Assembly (NCBI RefSeq): GCF_041435355.1
Contig: NZ_CP108442.1
Coordinates: forward strand, 2,232,001-2,296,000
DNA: 64,000 nucleotides
Source: Streptomyces sp. NBC_01276
GTDB taxonomy: Bacteria > Actinomycetota > Actinomycetes > Streptomycetales > Streptomycetaceae
Direction of reading: 5' to 3'
Of the stretch, positions 1 through 8,865 are shown piece after piece; within the stretch, counting starts at the first letter, position 1; every line of letters starts with the position of its first letter. Made by a program: the position numbers and the translations under genes. Below the pieces are notes generated by a model. That model ran no database searches. It was not told the DNA's origin and saw only the letters and a list, made by a program, of their open reading frames with translations.

Positions 1-344
1 TTCAGACGCTGGAGGCGCTTGTAGACGGTGGAGAAGTTGGTGAGCATGCCACCGAGCCAACGCTGGTTGACGTACGGCATGCCGACGCGCGTCGCCTGCT
101 CGGCGATGGCCTCCTGGGCCTGCTTCTTCGTACCGACGAACATGATGGAGCCACCGTGCGCGACGGTCTCCTTCACGAACTCGTAGGCGCGGTCGATGTA
201 CGACAGCGACTGGAGCAGGTCGATGATGTAGATGCCGTTGCGCTCGGTGAAGATGAAGCGCTTCATCTTCGGGTTCCAGCGACGGGTCTGGTGACCGAAG
301 TGGACGCCGCTTTCCAGCAGCTCCCGCATCGTTACGACGGCCAT
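1..344 (-). CDS. rpsB: 30S ribosomal protein S2 (partial; 3' end lies left of the window)
   Basis: S2 binds 16S rRNA in the body of the small subunit. Only the N-terminal ~114 residues are visible. They begin [19 protein letters not shown] and continue with the S2 hallmarks [12 protein letters not shown] and [10 protein letters not shown]. The ATG at 344 is preferred because AAGGAG lies 6 nt upstream; the ATG at 350 would sit directly on that ribosome-binding site. The stop codon is outside the window. In Streptomyces rpsB is normally followed by tsf, which would lie further left. The identification is secure. Confidence 0.97.
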   Translation of the reverse strand, partial: MAVVTMRELLESGVHFGHQTRRWNPKMKRFIFTERNGIYIIDLLQSLSYIDRAYEFVKETVAHGGSIMFVGTKKQAQEAIAEQATRVGMPYVNQRWLGGMLTNFSTVYKRLQRL

Positions 345-595
345 GGCCATCTCCTTGTTTTCTCGGTTTGGTTCCTGACGCCCCGCCGCGCCCTGCCCCG
401 AAGAGGGACCGAGAGACGCTGTTCACCAGGCCGGATCCGGCCGATGCTGGGGCGTGCGAAGTCGACCCGGTGACCCGGATCGCCACAAGAAGTGTACGGG
501 ACCCGGCGGTATGCCGGGTGACGCCGTTGTCCACACCCTTTCGGCCATCCACAGGCACGGCCGCCCGCGGCCGTGCGCGCGGCAGCATTGTCGGC

Positions 596-1084
596 ATGAC
601 GACACTGCTGCTCACCCTGCTGCTGGCGCTGGCCCCCGCCCTGCCCCGGACCCTCGTCCCGGAGCCCGTCCCGGCGGTCCGGCCACTGCCCCCGCCGCTG
701 TCCGTGACGCGCTGGTGGGATCCGCCGCCGACGCCCTACGCGGCCGGCCACCGCGGGGTGGACCTGGCCGCTCCGGTGGGGGCGCGGGTACGGGCCGTCG
801 GACCGGGGCGGGTGCACTACGCCGGGCAGGTCGCGGGCCGCGGGGTGCTCTCGCTCACCCTCCCCGGGGGCCGGCGCACGACCTACGAGCCGGTGCGGCC
901 GCTGGTCGCGGAGGGGGAGGAGGTCACGGCGGGACAGGAGGTCGCGGTCCTCACGGCCGGCTCGCACTGCCCGGCCCCGTGCCTGCACTGGGGCCTGCTG
1001 ACCGGCGAGAACACCTACCTCGACCCGCTGACCCTGCTCCCCCGCCCCACGCCCCGCCTCCTGCCGACGGCCGGGCCCTCATAG
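596..1084 (+). CDS. Small secreted M23-type (LytM-like) peptidase domain protein
   Basis: 162 residues. An N-terminal hydrophobic stretch (TLLLTLLLALAPALP) looks like a signal peptide, so the protein probably acts on or outside the membrane. The rest is one M23/LytM domain: the zinc-site motif HRGVD (about residues 52-56) is present, followed by the usual VxAVGxGxVxYAG core. The second motif, normally HxH, reads CLHWG, so the zinc-ligand His is kept but the preceding catalytic-type His is a Cys; another Cys lies four residues before it (CPAPC). It could therefore be a degenerate regulator of cell-wall hydrolysis rather than an active endopeptidase. The ATG at 596 was chosen because it starts the signal peptide. 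It is transcribed away from rpsB and ends at a large palindrome. Confidence 0.8.
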   Translation: MTTLLLTLLLALAPALPRTLVPEPVPAVRPLPPPLSVTRWWDPPPTPYAAGHRGVDLAAPVGARVRAVGPGRVHYAGQVAGRGVLSLTLPGGRRTTYEPVRPLVAEGEEVTAGQEVAVLTAGSHCPAPCLHWGLLTGENTYLDPLTLLPRPTPRLLPTAGPS

Positions 1085-1114
1085 GACGGGCCCCTCACAG
1101 GACGGGGGGACCGC

Positions 1115-1184
1115 CTAGGGGGTGTCTGACGGATGTGCGTGCCGGGCGTCGCGACGCCGCGGATATCCGTCAGACACCCCCTAG
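1115..1184. terminator. Perfect 20-bp inverted repeat between convergent genes (probable bidirectional terminator)
   Basis: Arms 1115-1134 and 1165-1184 are perfect reverse complements (left arm CTAGGGGGTGTCTGACGGAT). The 30-nt loop contains a second 14-bp self-palindrome, GGCGTCGCGACGCC at 1145-1158. The element follows the M23-like gene and its right arm contains the TAG stop codon of the convergent TetR gene. Confidence 0.75.
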
Positions 1185-1762
1185 CCGCGCACGCCCCGCA
1201 GGGCCATGGCGACGGCGGCCTCGGTCACCACGTCGGGCGCCTCGGCCGCGCCGAGCTCGATCCGGCGCACCGCGGCGTCCACGACGCCCTGCAGCAGCAT
1301 CGCGGCCAGCCGCGGCTCCGTGTGGCCCAGGGCGCCGAGGGCCTCGACGACCATCGCGACCAGGCCGCCGTGCGCGGCGCGGATCTTCTCCCGCGCGCCC
1401 GCGTCCAGCTCACTGGCGGAAATGGCCACCACCGCCTGGTGCCGGCGGTCCCCCACCAGCCCGAGCTGGCTGCGCACGTACGCCTCGATCTTCGCCCCGG
1501 GCGTCTGCGCCGCCTCCATGGCGGCCTCGATCTCGGCGGCCCACACGGGGAAGTCCACCGCACACAGCTCTTCGACCACGGCCGCGCGCGACCGGAAGTA
1601 CTCGTACACGGACGACCGGGCTAGCCCGGTCCGCTCCGCGAGGGCGGGGAAGGTCAGGGCTTCCGTCCCGCCTTCCGACAACAGGGAGCGCGCAGCGTCC
1701 AACAGGGCGCCGCGCTGCATCGACCGGTGCTCGGCCACGGAGGCCGCTCGAATCCTGGGCAC
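1181..1762 (-). CDS. TetR/AcrR family transcriptional regulator
   Basis: 193 residues, the usual family size. The N-terminal third holds a TetR helix-turn-helix (about residues 37-58: TFPALAERTGLARSSVYEYF), preceded by the typical helix with ALLDAARSLLSEGG. The C-terminal two thirds are helical and Ala-rich, as expected for a ligand-binding and dimerisation domain. The ligand cannot be told from sequence. It starts with GTG at 1762, 39 bp downstream of the whiG stop, so it may be co-transcribed with whiG. Its stop codon lies inside a 20-bp palindrome. Confidence 0.9.
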   Translation of the reverse strand: MPRIRAASVAEHRSMQRGALLDAARSLLSEGGTEALTFPALAERTGLARSSVYEYFRSRAAVVEELCAVDFPVWAAEIEAAMEAAQTPGAKIEAYVRSQLGLVGDRRHQAVVAISASELDAGAREKIRAAHGGLVAMVVEALGALGHTEPRLAAMLLQGVVDAAVRRIELGAAEAPDVVTEAAVAMALRGVRG

Positions 1763-1801
1763 GTCACCACTGTACGGAGGGTGTGCAAGGCCGGTGCCGG
1801 G

Positions 1802-2638
1802 TCAGCGGCCGACGTCGGCGAGCTTGGCCCTCAGCTGGAGCACGGACTTGGTGTGGATCTGGCTGACGCGACTCTCCGTCACGCCCAGCACGTTGCCGAT
1901 CTCGGCGAGGGTGAGGCCCTCGTAGTAGTAGAGGGTCACGACCGTCTTCTCCCGCTCGGGGAGCGTGTTGATCGCCCGTGCGAGCAGTCGGCGCAGTTCC
2001 CGGTCCTCGGCCACCTCCACGGGGTCGTCGGCGGCGTGGTCCTCCAGGGTGTCCATCAGGGAGAGCCGGTCGCCGCCCTCCCCGCCGACGTGCAGCAGCT
2101 CTTCGAGGGCGACCACGTTGGCCAGGGACAACTGGCTGAAGACCGTGTGGAGTTCCTCGACCCCGATCCCCATCTCACCCGCGACCTCGCCCTCCGTCGG
2201 GGTCCGCCGCAGCTGGGCCTCCAGGGTGGCGTAGGCGCGCTCCACGGCCCGCGCCTTCTGCCGCACGGAGCGCGGGATCCAGTCGAGCGCCCGCAGCTCG
2301 TCGATCATCGCGCCGCGGATCCGGGTGATGGCGTACGTCTCGAACTTGATGGACCGTTCGATGTCGAACTTCTCGATCGCGTCGATCAGGCCGAAGACCC
2401 CGGAGGAGACGAAGTCGGCCTGTTCCACGTTGGGCGGCAGGCCGACGCTGACCCGGCCCGCCACGTACTTCACCAACGGCGAGTAGTGCAGGATCAGCTG
2501 CTCCCGCAGCCGTTCGTCGCCCGACTCCTTGTATGAGCGCCAGAGCACCTCCAGGGACGAGGGCGCGGTGGACCGCACGCTGCCACGGGCAGCGGGGGGC
2601 ACCGCAGCGCGGTCGGACCCTGAGGTGTGCTGGGGCAT
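1802..2638 (-). CDS. whiG: RNA polymerase sigma factor WhiG (FliA/sigma-28 family)
   Basis: 278 residues. WhiG directs early sporulation genes in aerial hyphae of Streptomyces. Region 2 is clear ([20 protein letters not shown]), region 3 follows with [16 protein letters not shown], and region 4 ends with the helix-turn-helix [21 protein letters not shown]. Length and order match the FliA/WhiG family (about 280 residues). The N-terminal ~25 residues are low-complexity. The start is ATG at 2638 with an AAAGGCG ribosome-binding site. The 209 bp upstream to dprA should hold its promoter, but I could not identify convincing -35/-10 boxes. Confidence 0.96.
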   Translation of the reverse strand: MPQHTSGSDRAAVPPAARGSVRSTAPSSLEVLWRSYKESGDERLREQLILHYSPLVKYVAGRVSVGLPPNVEQADFVSSGVFGLIDAIEKFDIERSIKFETYAITRIRGAMIDELRALDWIPRSVRQKARAVERAYATLEAQLRRTPTEGEVAGEMGIGVEELHTVFSQLSLANVVALEELLHVGGEGGDRLSLMDTLEDHAADDPVEVAEDRELRRLLARAINTLPEREKTVVTLYYYEGLTLAEIGNVLGVTESRVSQIHTKSVLQLRAKLADVGR

Positions 2639-2847
2639 GCTTCGCCTTTGCCGGAGCCGGATTCCTTGGGAGCGTAGCGTGACGGAAGTGTCGCGGTGCG
2701 CGAAGAGTACGGGATGGCGCGGGGGCGCAGCGGCGCCCGGACTCGCACGGGCGGCCCGGGACCGGCGCCTGGCGCTCGGCCCCGGCGGCTGCCACCGGGA
2801 AGACCGCGTCTCTCATCGGCTTCACTCTTTCACCGGAACGCCCCAGG

Positions 2848-4062
2848 TCAATGACCGCCTCGCCGGGTGGCCCGGGATTGCGCCCCCTCTCGTGGCGGGC
2901 GCGGGGTCAACCGCCAGTCGTCGCCCTGCCGTTCGACGAACCCCAGAGAGTGAAGTTCGTACAGTCTGCCGATGACTTCATCGGTGTCGGTGGCCGCGGC
3001 GAGGGAGATCTCCTCCAGCCGCGCGGGCCGGCCGGCGGGGAGCGCGTCGAGCACGCGCACGGTGTCCGGGGGCAGGAGGTCGCGGGCGAGCACCGGTCCG
3101 CGGCGCACGGGTGCCAGCTCGCCGATGTCGCCGACCAGTTCCACCACCTCGGCGGCGTCCGTGACGAGCTGCGCCTCGCCGCGCAGCAGCTCGTGCACCC
3201 CGGCGGAGAGGCCGCTGGTGGCGGGGCCGGGGACGCCCATGGTGAGGCGGCCGAGCCGCTGGGCCCGGCGGGCGGTGACCAGAGAGCCGCTGCGGTGGGC
3301 CGCCTCGACGACCACGGTGCCCCGGGTGAGGGCGGCGATGACCCGGTTGCGCAGGACGAAGCGGCTCGGGGTGGGGTTGCCGCCGGGCGGCAGCTCCCCC
3401 AGCACCAGCCCCTGACGGGCGATCCGGCCGAGGAGCCCGGCGTGGCCACGGGGGTAGCTCACGTCCACTCCGCAGGCCAGCACCGCGACGGTGGCGCCAC
3501 CGGTGCCGAGGGCGCCCCGGTGCGCGGCGCCGTCGATCCCGTACGCGGCGCCGGAGACGACCACCCAGCCCCGTTCGGCGAGCCCGGCGGCGAGGGTCTG
3601 CGCCATGTGGGCCCCGTACGGGGTGCACGCGCGGGCCCCGACCACGGCGACCGAGCGCAGGGCCCAGGTCCGCAGGTCGGCGCCGCCCCGCAGCCACAGC
3701 CCGACGGGCCGGGCGTCCCCGAGGTCGTCCAGCTGGGTCGGCCACTCCGCCGAACCCGGCGGGACGAACCGGCACCCCACCGCGGCAGCCTCCGCGAGGT
3801 CCCGCCGGGGCTCGGCGAGGGCGGCCCGTCTGCGGTACCCGGCGATCCGCTCGGGTCCGACCCCGGTCAGCGCGCCGTGCCCCGGGCCGTCGCCGGTCAG
3901 GAGCCGCATCAGCCCGACGGCCCCGTGCTCGCGCAGCCACCGGCCCCCGCACTCGTCCCCGGGTTCCAGCACCCGGGTCAGCGCGACCCGCGCCAGCATC
4001 TCCGCCCCGGGCGGCCCGTCGCACTGCGGGACCTCCGCGTCCCCCGCCCCGTCGGCGGTCAC
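2848..4062 (-). CDS. dprA: DNA-processing protein DprA (Smf)
   Basis: 404 residues. DprA binds incoming single-stranded DNA and loads RecA in transformable bacteria; its role in Streptomyces is not clear. The Rossmann-like core shows VAVVGARACTPYG and VVSGAAYGIDGAAHRGAL, then FVLRNRVIAAL and a C-terminal winged-helix region ending ELHSLGFVERQGDDWRL. The GTG at 4062 is the start because it overlaps the comM stop codon by four bases (GTGA), a typical coupled junction. Last gene of the coupled yraN-comM-dprA set. Confidence 0.94.
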   Translation of the reverse strand: MTADGAGDAEVPQCDGPPGAEMLARVALTRVLEPGDECGGRWLREHGAVGLMRLLTGDGPGHGALTGVGPERIAGYRRRAALAEPRRDLAEAAAVGCRFVPPGSAEWPTQLDDLGDARPVGLWLRGGADLRTWALRSVAVVGARACTPYGAHMAQTLAAGLAERGWVVVSGAAYGIDGAAHRGALGTGGATVAVLACGVDVSYPRGHAGLLGRIARQGLVLGELPPGGNPTPSRFVLRNRVIAALTRGTVVVEAAHRSGSLVTARRAQRLGRLTMGVPGPATSGLSAGVHELLRGEAQLVTDAAEVVELVGDIGELAPVRRGPVLARDLLPPDTVRVLDALPAGRPARLEEISLAAATDTDEVIGRLYELHSLGFVERQGDDWRLTPRPPREGAQSRATRRGGH

Positions 4063-5684
4063 CGCTGCGCCCCCGAGGCCATGGCCGCCCCGCGGGCGAT
4101 CCCGGTGCGCAGTTCCAGCGCGACGGCCACGTCCAGCGCGTCGGGGCGGTCGCGGCCGCGCAGGTCGGCCACGGTCCAGGCGACCCGTAACACCCGGTCC
4201 AGGCCCCGCGCGGTCAGCAGTCCGCGCTCCATGTCCCGCTCGGCCCGGGCCAGTGCCCCGGGGCCGGCCGGCCAGCGGGTGCGCAGCTCGTGCCCGGGCA
4301 CCTCGGAGTTCAGCCGCCAGGGCGTGTCGGCGAGCCGGGCGGCGGCCCGGTCGCGGGCCTCGCGGACCCGGGCGGCGACGGTCTCGGTGCTCTCCCCCCT
4401 GCCGCCCTGCCCGAGGAGGTCGGAGCGGGTCACGGGCTCGACCTCGACCCGCAGGTCGACCCGGTCCAGCAGCGGCCCCGACAACCGGGCCTGGTAACGC
4501 CGGATCACGGCGGCCGGGCATTCGCAGCCGGCGCCGTGCAGGGTGTGCCGCCCGCACGGGCAGGGGTTCGCGGCGAGGACCATCAGGAAGCGGGCCGGCA
4601 ACCGGACCACCCCGGCGGCACGTGCGATGACCACGTGCCCCGCTTCGAGGGGCTGCCGCAGGGCGTCCAGCACCTTCCCGCTGAACTCCGCGGCCTCGTC
4701 CAGGAACAGCACGCCCCGGTGGGCCAGCGAGACCGCCCCGGGCCGGGGAATCCCGGCGCCGCCGCCGACCAGGGACTGCATCGTCGCGGAGTGGTGCGGG
4801 GCGCAGTACGGGGGCCGCCCGACCAGGGGTTCGCCGGGCGGCAGGATCCCCGCGACGGAGTGGACGGCGGTCACCTCCAGGGAGTCCTGCCGGTCGAGCG
4901 GGGGCAGGAGCCAGGGCAGCCGCTCGGCCAGCATCGTCTTGCCCGCGCCGGGCGGCCCGCTGAGGAAGAGGTGGTGGCCCCCGGAGGCGGCCACCTCCAG
5001 GGCCCGGCGGGCCGCGTACTGGCCGGCGACGTCGGCGAGGTCGGGCACCTCCGCGGCGTCACCCCCGCCCCGGGCCAGGCCCGTACCGAGTCCGGCGCCC
5101 GGCACCACCAGCCCCGCCAGTATCGGGTCGGGGCGTCCCGGCCGGTCCGGCGGCTCCTCGTCGGGCACCACCTCGTCGGTCAGGACGGCGATCAGCTGCC
5201 GCAGGCTGCGCACCCCGAGCACCGCGACGTCCGGGACCAGCCCGGCCTCACCGGCGCACTGTTCGGGCACCACCACCTGCCGGTACCCGGCCTCGGCGGC
5301 CGCGAGCACCGCGGGCAGGATCCCCCGCACCGGCCGGACCCGGCCGTCGAGGCCCAGCTCCCCGATGAGCACGAGGTCGGCGATCGCCCCGGGGTCGACC
5401 ACCTCGGCGGCGCCCAGCACCGCGACCGCTACGGCGAGGTCGAAATGGGCGCCCGCCTTCGGGACGGACGCCGGGCTGAGCCCGACCGTGAGCTTCTTCT
5501 GCGGCCACTGGGCGCCGGAGTTCACCACGGCGGCCCGCACCCGGTCCCGGCTCTCGACCAGGGTCTTGTCGGGCAGCCCCACCAGGGTGAATGCGGCGAC
5601 CCCCGGCTCCAGGTCGGCCTGGACCTCGACCAGTACGCCCTCGACGCCCACCAGGGCCACCGAGCAGGCCCGTGCGAAACCCAT
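4059..5684 (-). CDS. comM: YifB/ComM family Mg-chelatase-like AAA+ ATPase
   Basis: 541 residues. ComM-type proteins are hexameric helicases that promote branch migration during natural transformation. The N-terminal LonC/ChlI-like part holds GLSPASVPKAGAHFDLAVA. The central AAA+ module has Walker A GPPGAGKTML and Walker B VLFLDEAAEF. A Cys-rich segment, NPCPCGRHTLHGAGCECP, is typical of the family. The ATG at 5684 shares its A with the yraN stop (TGATG), and the 3' end overlaps dprA by 4 bp, so the three genes are translationally coupled. Confidence 0.94.
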   Translation of the reverse strand: MGFARACSVALVGVEGVLVEVQADLEPGVAAFTLVGLPDKTLVESRDRVRAAVVNSGAQWPQKKLTVGLSPASVPKAGAHFDLAVAVAVLGAAEVVDPGAIADLVLIGELGLDGRVRPVRGILPAVLAAAEAGYRQVVVPEQCAGEAGLVPDVAVLGVRSLRQLIAVLTDEVVPDEEPPDRPGRPDPILAGLVVPGAGLGTGLARGGGDAAEVPDLADVAGQYAARRALEVAASGGHHLFLSGPPGAGKTMLAERLPWLLPPLDRQDSLEVTAVHSVAGILPPGEPLVGRPPYCAPHHSATMQSLVGGGAGIPRPGAVSLAHRGVLFLDEAAEFSGKVLDALRQPLEAGHVVIARAAGVVRLPARFLMVLAANPCPCGRHTLHGAGCECPAAVIRRYQARLSGPLLDRVDLRVEVEPVTRSDLLGQGGRGESTETVAARVREARDRAAARLADTPWRLNSEVPGHELRTRWPAGPGALARAERDMERGLLTARGLDRVLRVAWTVADLRGRDRPDALDVAVALELRTGIARGAAMASGAQR

Positions 5685-6055
5685 CAGGCCACCCCCCTGA
5701 CGTGCTCCACCCGCGGCGCCCCACGGCGCGGCAGCAGCACTCCGACGAGGTCGATCCGCACCCCGCCCGGGGGCGGTCCGCCGTGATCGGCGAGCCAGCG
5801 CCCGGCGAGCCGTCGCAGCCGCTCGGCCTTGGCGGCCCGGACCGCGGCCATGGGGTGCTCGAAGACCCCCTGGCGGCGCGTCTTGACCTCGCACAGGACG
5901 AGGGCGTCCCCGTCCCGCGCGACGATGTCGACCTCCCCGCCCCGGCACCGCCAGTTCCGGGCGATCACCGTCATCCCCGACTCGGTCAGCCTCCGCACGG
6001 CGAGGTCCTCGCCGTACCGTCCCAGCGCCTGTCGTGCCACGCCCTTCGCGTTCAT
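5684..6055 (-). CDS. UPF0102 (YraN) family nuclease-fold protein
   Basis: 123 residues, the normal size. The restriction-endonuclease-like core is visible as [12 protein letters not shown], then [10 protein letters not shown] and VLCEVKTRR: a PD-(D/E)xK-like D...ExK arrangement. The biochemical role of the family is not settled. ATG at 6055 with a GGAGGTG ribosome-binding site. First gene of the set with comM and dprA; this linkage is common in actinobacteria and suggests a DNA uptake or repair function. Confidence 0.9.
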   Translation of the reverse strand: MNAKGVARQALGRYGEDLAVRRLTESGMTVIARNWRCRGGEVDIVARDGDALVLCEVKTRRQGVFEHPMAAVRAAKAERLRRLAGRWLADHGGPPPGGVRIDLVGVLLPRRGAPRVEHVRGVA

Positions 6056-6137
6056 CCGGCACCACCTCCGGCACCGAGGTTCCCGTGTCCGGACGCACCG
6101 AGTGGATCTTGGTGGACAACCGGGGCGTTGTGGAAAA

Positions 6138-6163
6138 CCCGCTCACCCCCAGGGGTGAGCGGG
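6138..6163 (-). terminator. Rho-independent terminator after the DUF2469 gene
   Basis: Inverted repeat with arms 6138-6149 and 6152-6163 (CCCGCTCACCCC and its complement). Read on the minus strand it lies 10 nt past the stop codon at 6173 and is followed by TTTTCC. Confidence 0.75.
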
Positions 6164-6172
6164 CGGGGCGGA

Positions 6173-6481
6173 TCAGCCGCCCGGGAGTTCGAGGTCGCTC
6201 TTGTTGAGCTCCTCGATGTTCACGTCCTTGAAGGTCAGCACCCGTACCTGCTTGACGAAGCGCGCGGGCCGGTACATGTCCCAGACCCAGGCGTCCGCCA
6301 TCGAGACCTCGAAGAAGACCTCCCCCTGGACCGAGTGCACCTGCATCTCGTAGTCGTTGGTGAGGTAGAAACGGCGTTCGGTCTCGATCACGTACTTGAA
6401 CAGCCCGACGACGTCGCGGTACTCCCGATAGAGCTTCAGCTCCATCTCGGTCTCGTACTTTTCGAGGTCCTCGGCACTCAT
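6173..6481 (-). CDS. DUF2469 family protein
   Basis: 102 residues, acidic and highly conserved in actinobacteria; function unknown. Visible features: an N-terminal helix rich in Glu/Lys (SAEDLEKYETEMELKLYREY), then alternating hydrophobic strands including RRFYLTNDYEMQVHSVQG. No membrane segment. ATG at 6481 was chosen: GAAGGGGAA lies upstream and family members begin M-S-A-E-D-L-E. It lies between a NUDIX gene and its own terminator. Confidence 0.88.
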   Translation of the reverse strand: MSAEDLEKYETEMELKLYREYRDVVGLFKYVIETERRFYLTNDYEMQVHSVQGEVFFEVSMADAWVWDMYRPARFVKQVRVLTFKDVNIEELNKSDLELPGG

Positions 6482-6536
6482 GGCATGTTCCCCTTCAGCC
6501 GTGCGTCCCCCTATTGTGCGCCAGCGCCACGGGCCC

Positions 6537-7055
6537 CTAAACGATTTCCGGGGCCAGGACCACCGGAGCACCCGGAGGACCGTCGTCGAGCAGCGTGCGC
6601 AGCAGCTCGGCGAGTCTGGTCGGGTACACCGTCTCATGGGCCGCCAGCAGTTCCTCGGAGGTCCACCACCTCGCTCCCGCGACGCTGCGCCGCTCCAGCT
6701 CGGTGAGGCCGCCCATCTCGATCGCGGTCCGGGCGGTACGGGCGAGGAAGTACCACTCGTCCTGTTCCCAGCGTCTCCCGTCGAAGGGGAAGGCGCAGTA
6801 CCGGTGCCACAGCACCGGTCCCAGCTCGACCTCTGTGATCCCCGTCTCCTCGGCGAGTTCCCGCAGCGCCGCCTGCTCCCGGCTCTCGTCGCCCTCCAGC
6901 CCTCCGCCGGGCGTGAACCACCAGTCGGCGGCGGGATCGTCCGGTTCGAAGCCGTGCAGCAACAGGATCCGGTCCTCGGGGTCCAGCAGGATGACCCGGG
7001 AGACCTTCCGCGGCTCCGGGTCCGGATGCCCGTCGGCGCCCGGCTCAGCGGGCAC
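6537..7055 (-). CDS. NUDIX hydrolase
   Basis: 172 residues. Enzymes of this family split nucleoside diphosphates linked to another moiety. The full NUDIX box is present (GX5EX7REUXEEXGU, seen as GGLEGDESREQAAL then RELAEETGI). It is flanked by the beta-strand VSRVILLDPEDRILLLHG and by EWYFLARTART. Substrate unknown. The GTG at 7055 lies 11 bp inside the sipZ 3' end and has GGGAG 7 nt upstream; this overlap suggests co-translation with the signal peptidase genes. Confidence 0.88.
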   Translation of the reverse strand: MPAEPGADGHPDPEPRKVSRVILLDPEDRILLLHGFEPDDPAADWWFTPGGGLEGDESREQAALRELAEETGITEVELGPVLWHRYCAFPFDGRRWEQDEWYFLARTARTAIEMGGLTELERRSVAGARWWTSEELLAAHETVYPTRLAELLRTLLDDGPPGAPVVLAPEIV

Positions 7056-7806
7056 CGGAGGTCTCCCGCCGCCCGCGCCCCAGGATCCGTACGAGGGGTC
7101 CGTAGGCGGCCCCCAGCACCACCAGGAGGGCTCCGGCCACCACCGCCGCCACCTGGAGCCGCAGGGGTCCCGGGGCGGAGATCCCACCGGGCAGCGAGGC
7201 GTACGCCCGCGGCCGCTCCACCATGGTCATCGACGGCCAGGCCAGCGCGTCGACCCGGGCCGACACGGCCGACCGGGGCACGGTGCCCTGGCCGGCCTCC
7301 TGGAGGTGCGCGCGGGAGTCGAGCGAGGCACCGCGATGGTCACCGAGCAGGAAGAGGTTGCCCTCGGGCACCTTCACCTCGTACGGGGCGCCGGCCGTCC
7401 CGAGCGCCGCCCCGGCGCTGCCCGCCCGGTCGAGGTAGGGCTCGTCGAGCTCCTTGCCGTTCACGGTCAGCCGGCCGCCCTGGTCGCAGCAGCGGACGGT
7501 GTCGCCGCCCACGGCCACGACCCGCTTGACCATCGGCGAGCCGCTCCACTCCGTGTCGGTGAAGACGACGATGTCGCCGCGGCGCACCTGATCGCCGTCG
7601 ATCCGCTGTGCCAGCACCCGGTCGTTCGGCCGCACCGTCGGCACCATCGAGTCGGTCGGCACCGTGTACGGCTGGTACACCAGGGCCCCCCAGACGAAAC
7701 CACCGAGGAAGAGCACGAAACCGATGGCCACGGCGAGCCCCGACAACACGTTGCCGAGGCCGCCGCGGCCACCGGTGGTCCCGCGTCCTGCCTGTGTTCC
7801 GCCCAT
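7045..7806 (-). CDS. sipZ: Type I signal peptidase (SipZ-like, last of four in tandem)
   Basis: 253 residues. Type I signal peptidases cleave secretory signal peptides on the outer face of the membrane using a Ser/Lys dyad. A membrane anchor lies at about residues 18-42. The catalytic Ser follows in PTDSMVPT, the Lys in VKRVVAVGGDTV, and box E is GDHRGASLDSR. A second hydrophobic segment near the C-terminus (LQVAAVVAGALLVVLGAAY) would be a second anchor. Name assigned from gene order (W-X-Y-Z) known in S. lividans. It overlaps the NUDIX gene by 11 bp. Confidence 0.92.
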   Translation of the reverse strand: MGGTQAGRGTTGGRGGLGNVLSGLAVAIGFVLFLGGFVWGALVYQPYTVPTDSMVPTVRPNDRVLAQRIDGDQVRRGDIVVFTDTEWSGSPMVKRVVAVGGDTVRCCDQGGRLTVNGKELDEPYLDRAGSAGAALGTAGAPYEVKVPEGNLFLLGDHRGASLDSRAHLQEAGQGTVPRSAVSARVDALAWPSMTMVERPRAYASLPGGISAPGPLRLQVAAVVAGALLVVLGAAYGPLVRILGRGRRETSGAR

Positions 7807-7848
7807 TGCAGCGCCCCCGCCTCGGAGATCGTCGACCTGGGCGGCACC

Positions 7849-8760
7849 CTACCGGGCGGTACGCCCGGTAGTCAGCCTCCTCCTGCGCCACAGCACCACG
7901 GGCACCGCGCCCGTGAGGCCCAGCGCCGCCGGGCCGAGCCCGACCGGGGCGAGGCCGGAGGCCCCGAGGCCGAGGGCGGTCGCCGCCGCCTGGTGGTTGA
8001 TGCCGGGCTGGTCGAAGGTGTCCGGAACCGGGAGGGTGGCCCAGCGGGTGAGCGGCCACGCGACCACCACGGCCCGCCCGACGACCTTGTCGACCGGCAC
8101 GAAGCCCTGGGTGGAGTCCTGCATGTGGTAGCGGGAGTCCTGGGAGTTCTGGCGGTGGTCGCCCATCACCCAGATCTTGCCCTTGGGCACGGTGATCGGG
8201 CCGAAGGGGGCGTCGTCGCAGGCGGTGTTGCCGGGGTAGATGTACGGCTCGTCCAGCGCCTTGCCGTTGACGACGACCGGTCCCCCCTTCTTGCACTCCA
8301 CGGTGTCCCCGCCGATGGCGATGGTCCGCTTGATCAGGTCCTTCTCCTCGGCGGACGGCATCAGGCCGATCCAGCTGAGGGCCTTCTGCACGATGTTCGG
8401 CTCAGGGGTGGGCTCCCCCGCCAGCCAGCTCGCCGGATCGTGGAAGACGACGACCTCGCCGCGCTCGGGCTCCGAACCGAACCACGGGGTCAGCTTGTCC
8501 ACCAGCACCCGGTCGCCGCGCTGCAGGGTGTTCTGCATCGAATCGGACGGGATCGAGAACGCCTGTACCAGGAAGGTCTTGATCAGCAGGGCCAGCAGGA
8601 GGGCGATACCGATGAGGAGCGGGAGCTCCTTCCAGAAGGACCGCTGCGGCCGCGCGTCCGCGTCGCCCGTCTCGGCACCGGTCTCGCGCTCGACGGCATC
8701 GTCCGGCCGCTCCTCGCCCTCATCGCGTCCGGACCGCGCGCCTACCGCCACGTCCCCCAC
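7849..8760 (-). CDS. sipY: Type I signal peptidase (SipY-like)
   Basis: 303 residues. After a hydrophilic acidic N-terminus comes the anchor LPLLIGIALLLALLIKTFLV. The catalytic Ser is in IPSDSMQNTL, the Lys in IKRTIAIGGDTV, and the conserved GDHRQNSQDSR box follows. Like sipZ and unlike sipX and sipW it ends with a second hydrophobic segment and a basic RRRR cluster. The start was set at GTG 8760 because GAGGAG lies 5 nt upstream; a GTG at 8766 in the same frame would overlap that site. Expected to be a major secretory signal peptidase from its name-sake, which I infer from position only. Confidence 0.92.
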   Translation of the reverse strand: MGDVAVGARSGRDEGEERPDDAVERETGAETGDADARPQRSFWKELPLLIGIALLLALLIKTFLVQAFSIPSDSMQNTLQRGDRVLVDKLTPWFGSEPERGEVVVFHDPASWLAGEPTPEPNIVQKALSWIGLMPSAEEKDLIKRTIAIGGDTVECKKGGPVVVNGKALDEPYIYPGNTACDDAPFGPITVPKGKIWVMGDHRQNSQDSRYHMQDSTQGFVPVDKVVGRAVVVAWPLTRWATLPVPDTFDQPGINHQAAATALGLGASGLAPVGLGPAALGLTGAVPVVLWRRRRLTTGRTAR

Positions 8761-8865
8761 ATCCACTCCTCGTTCGGAATTCGCGTCCCGCGCCGGATCG
8801 GTCGACGGGCCCTCCCCTCCCTTAACGAGCGGGAGTTCCCTAAGGCGCGGGAGACCGAGGACACA

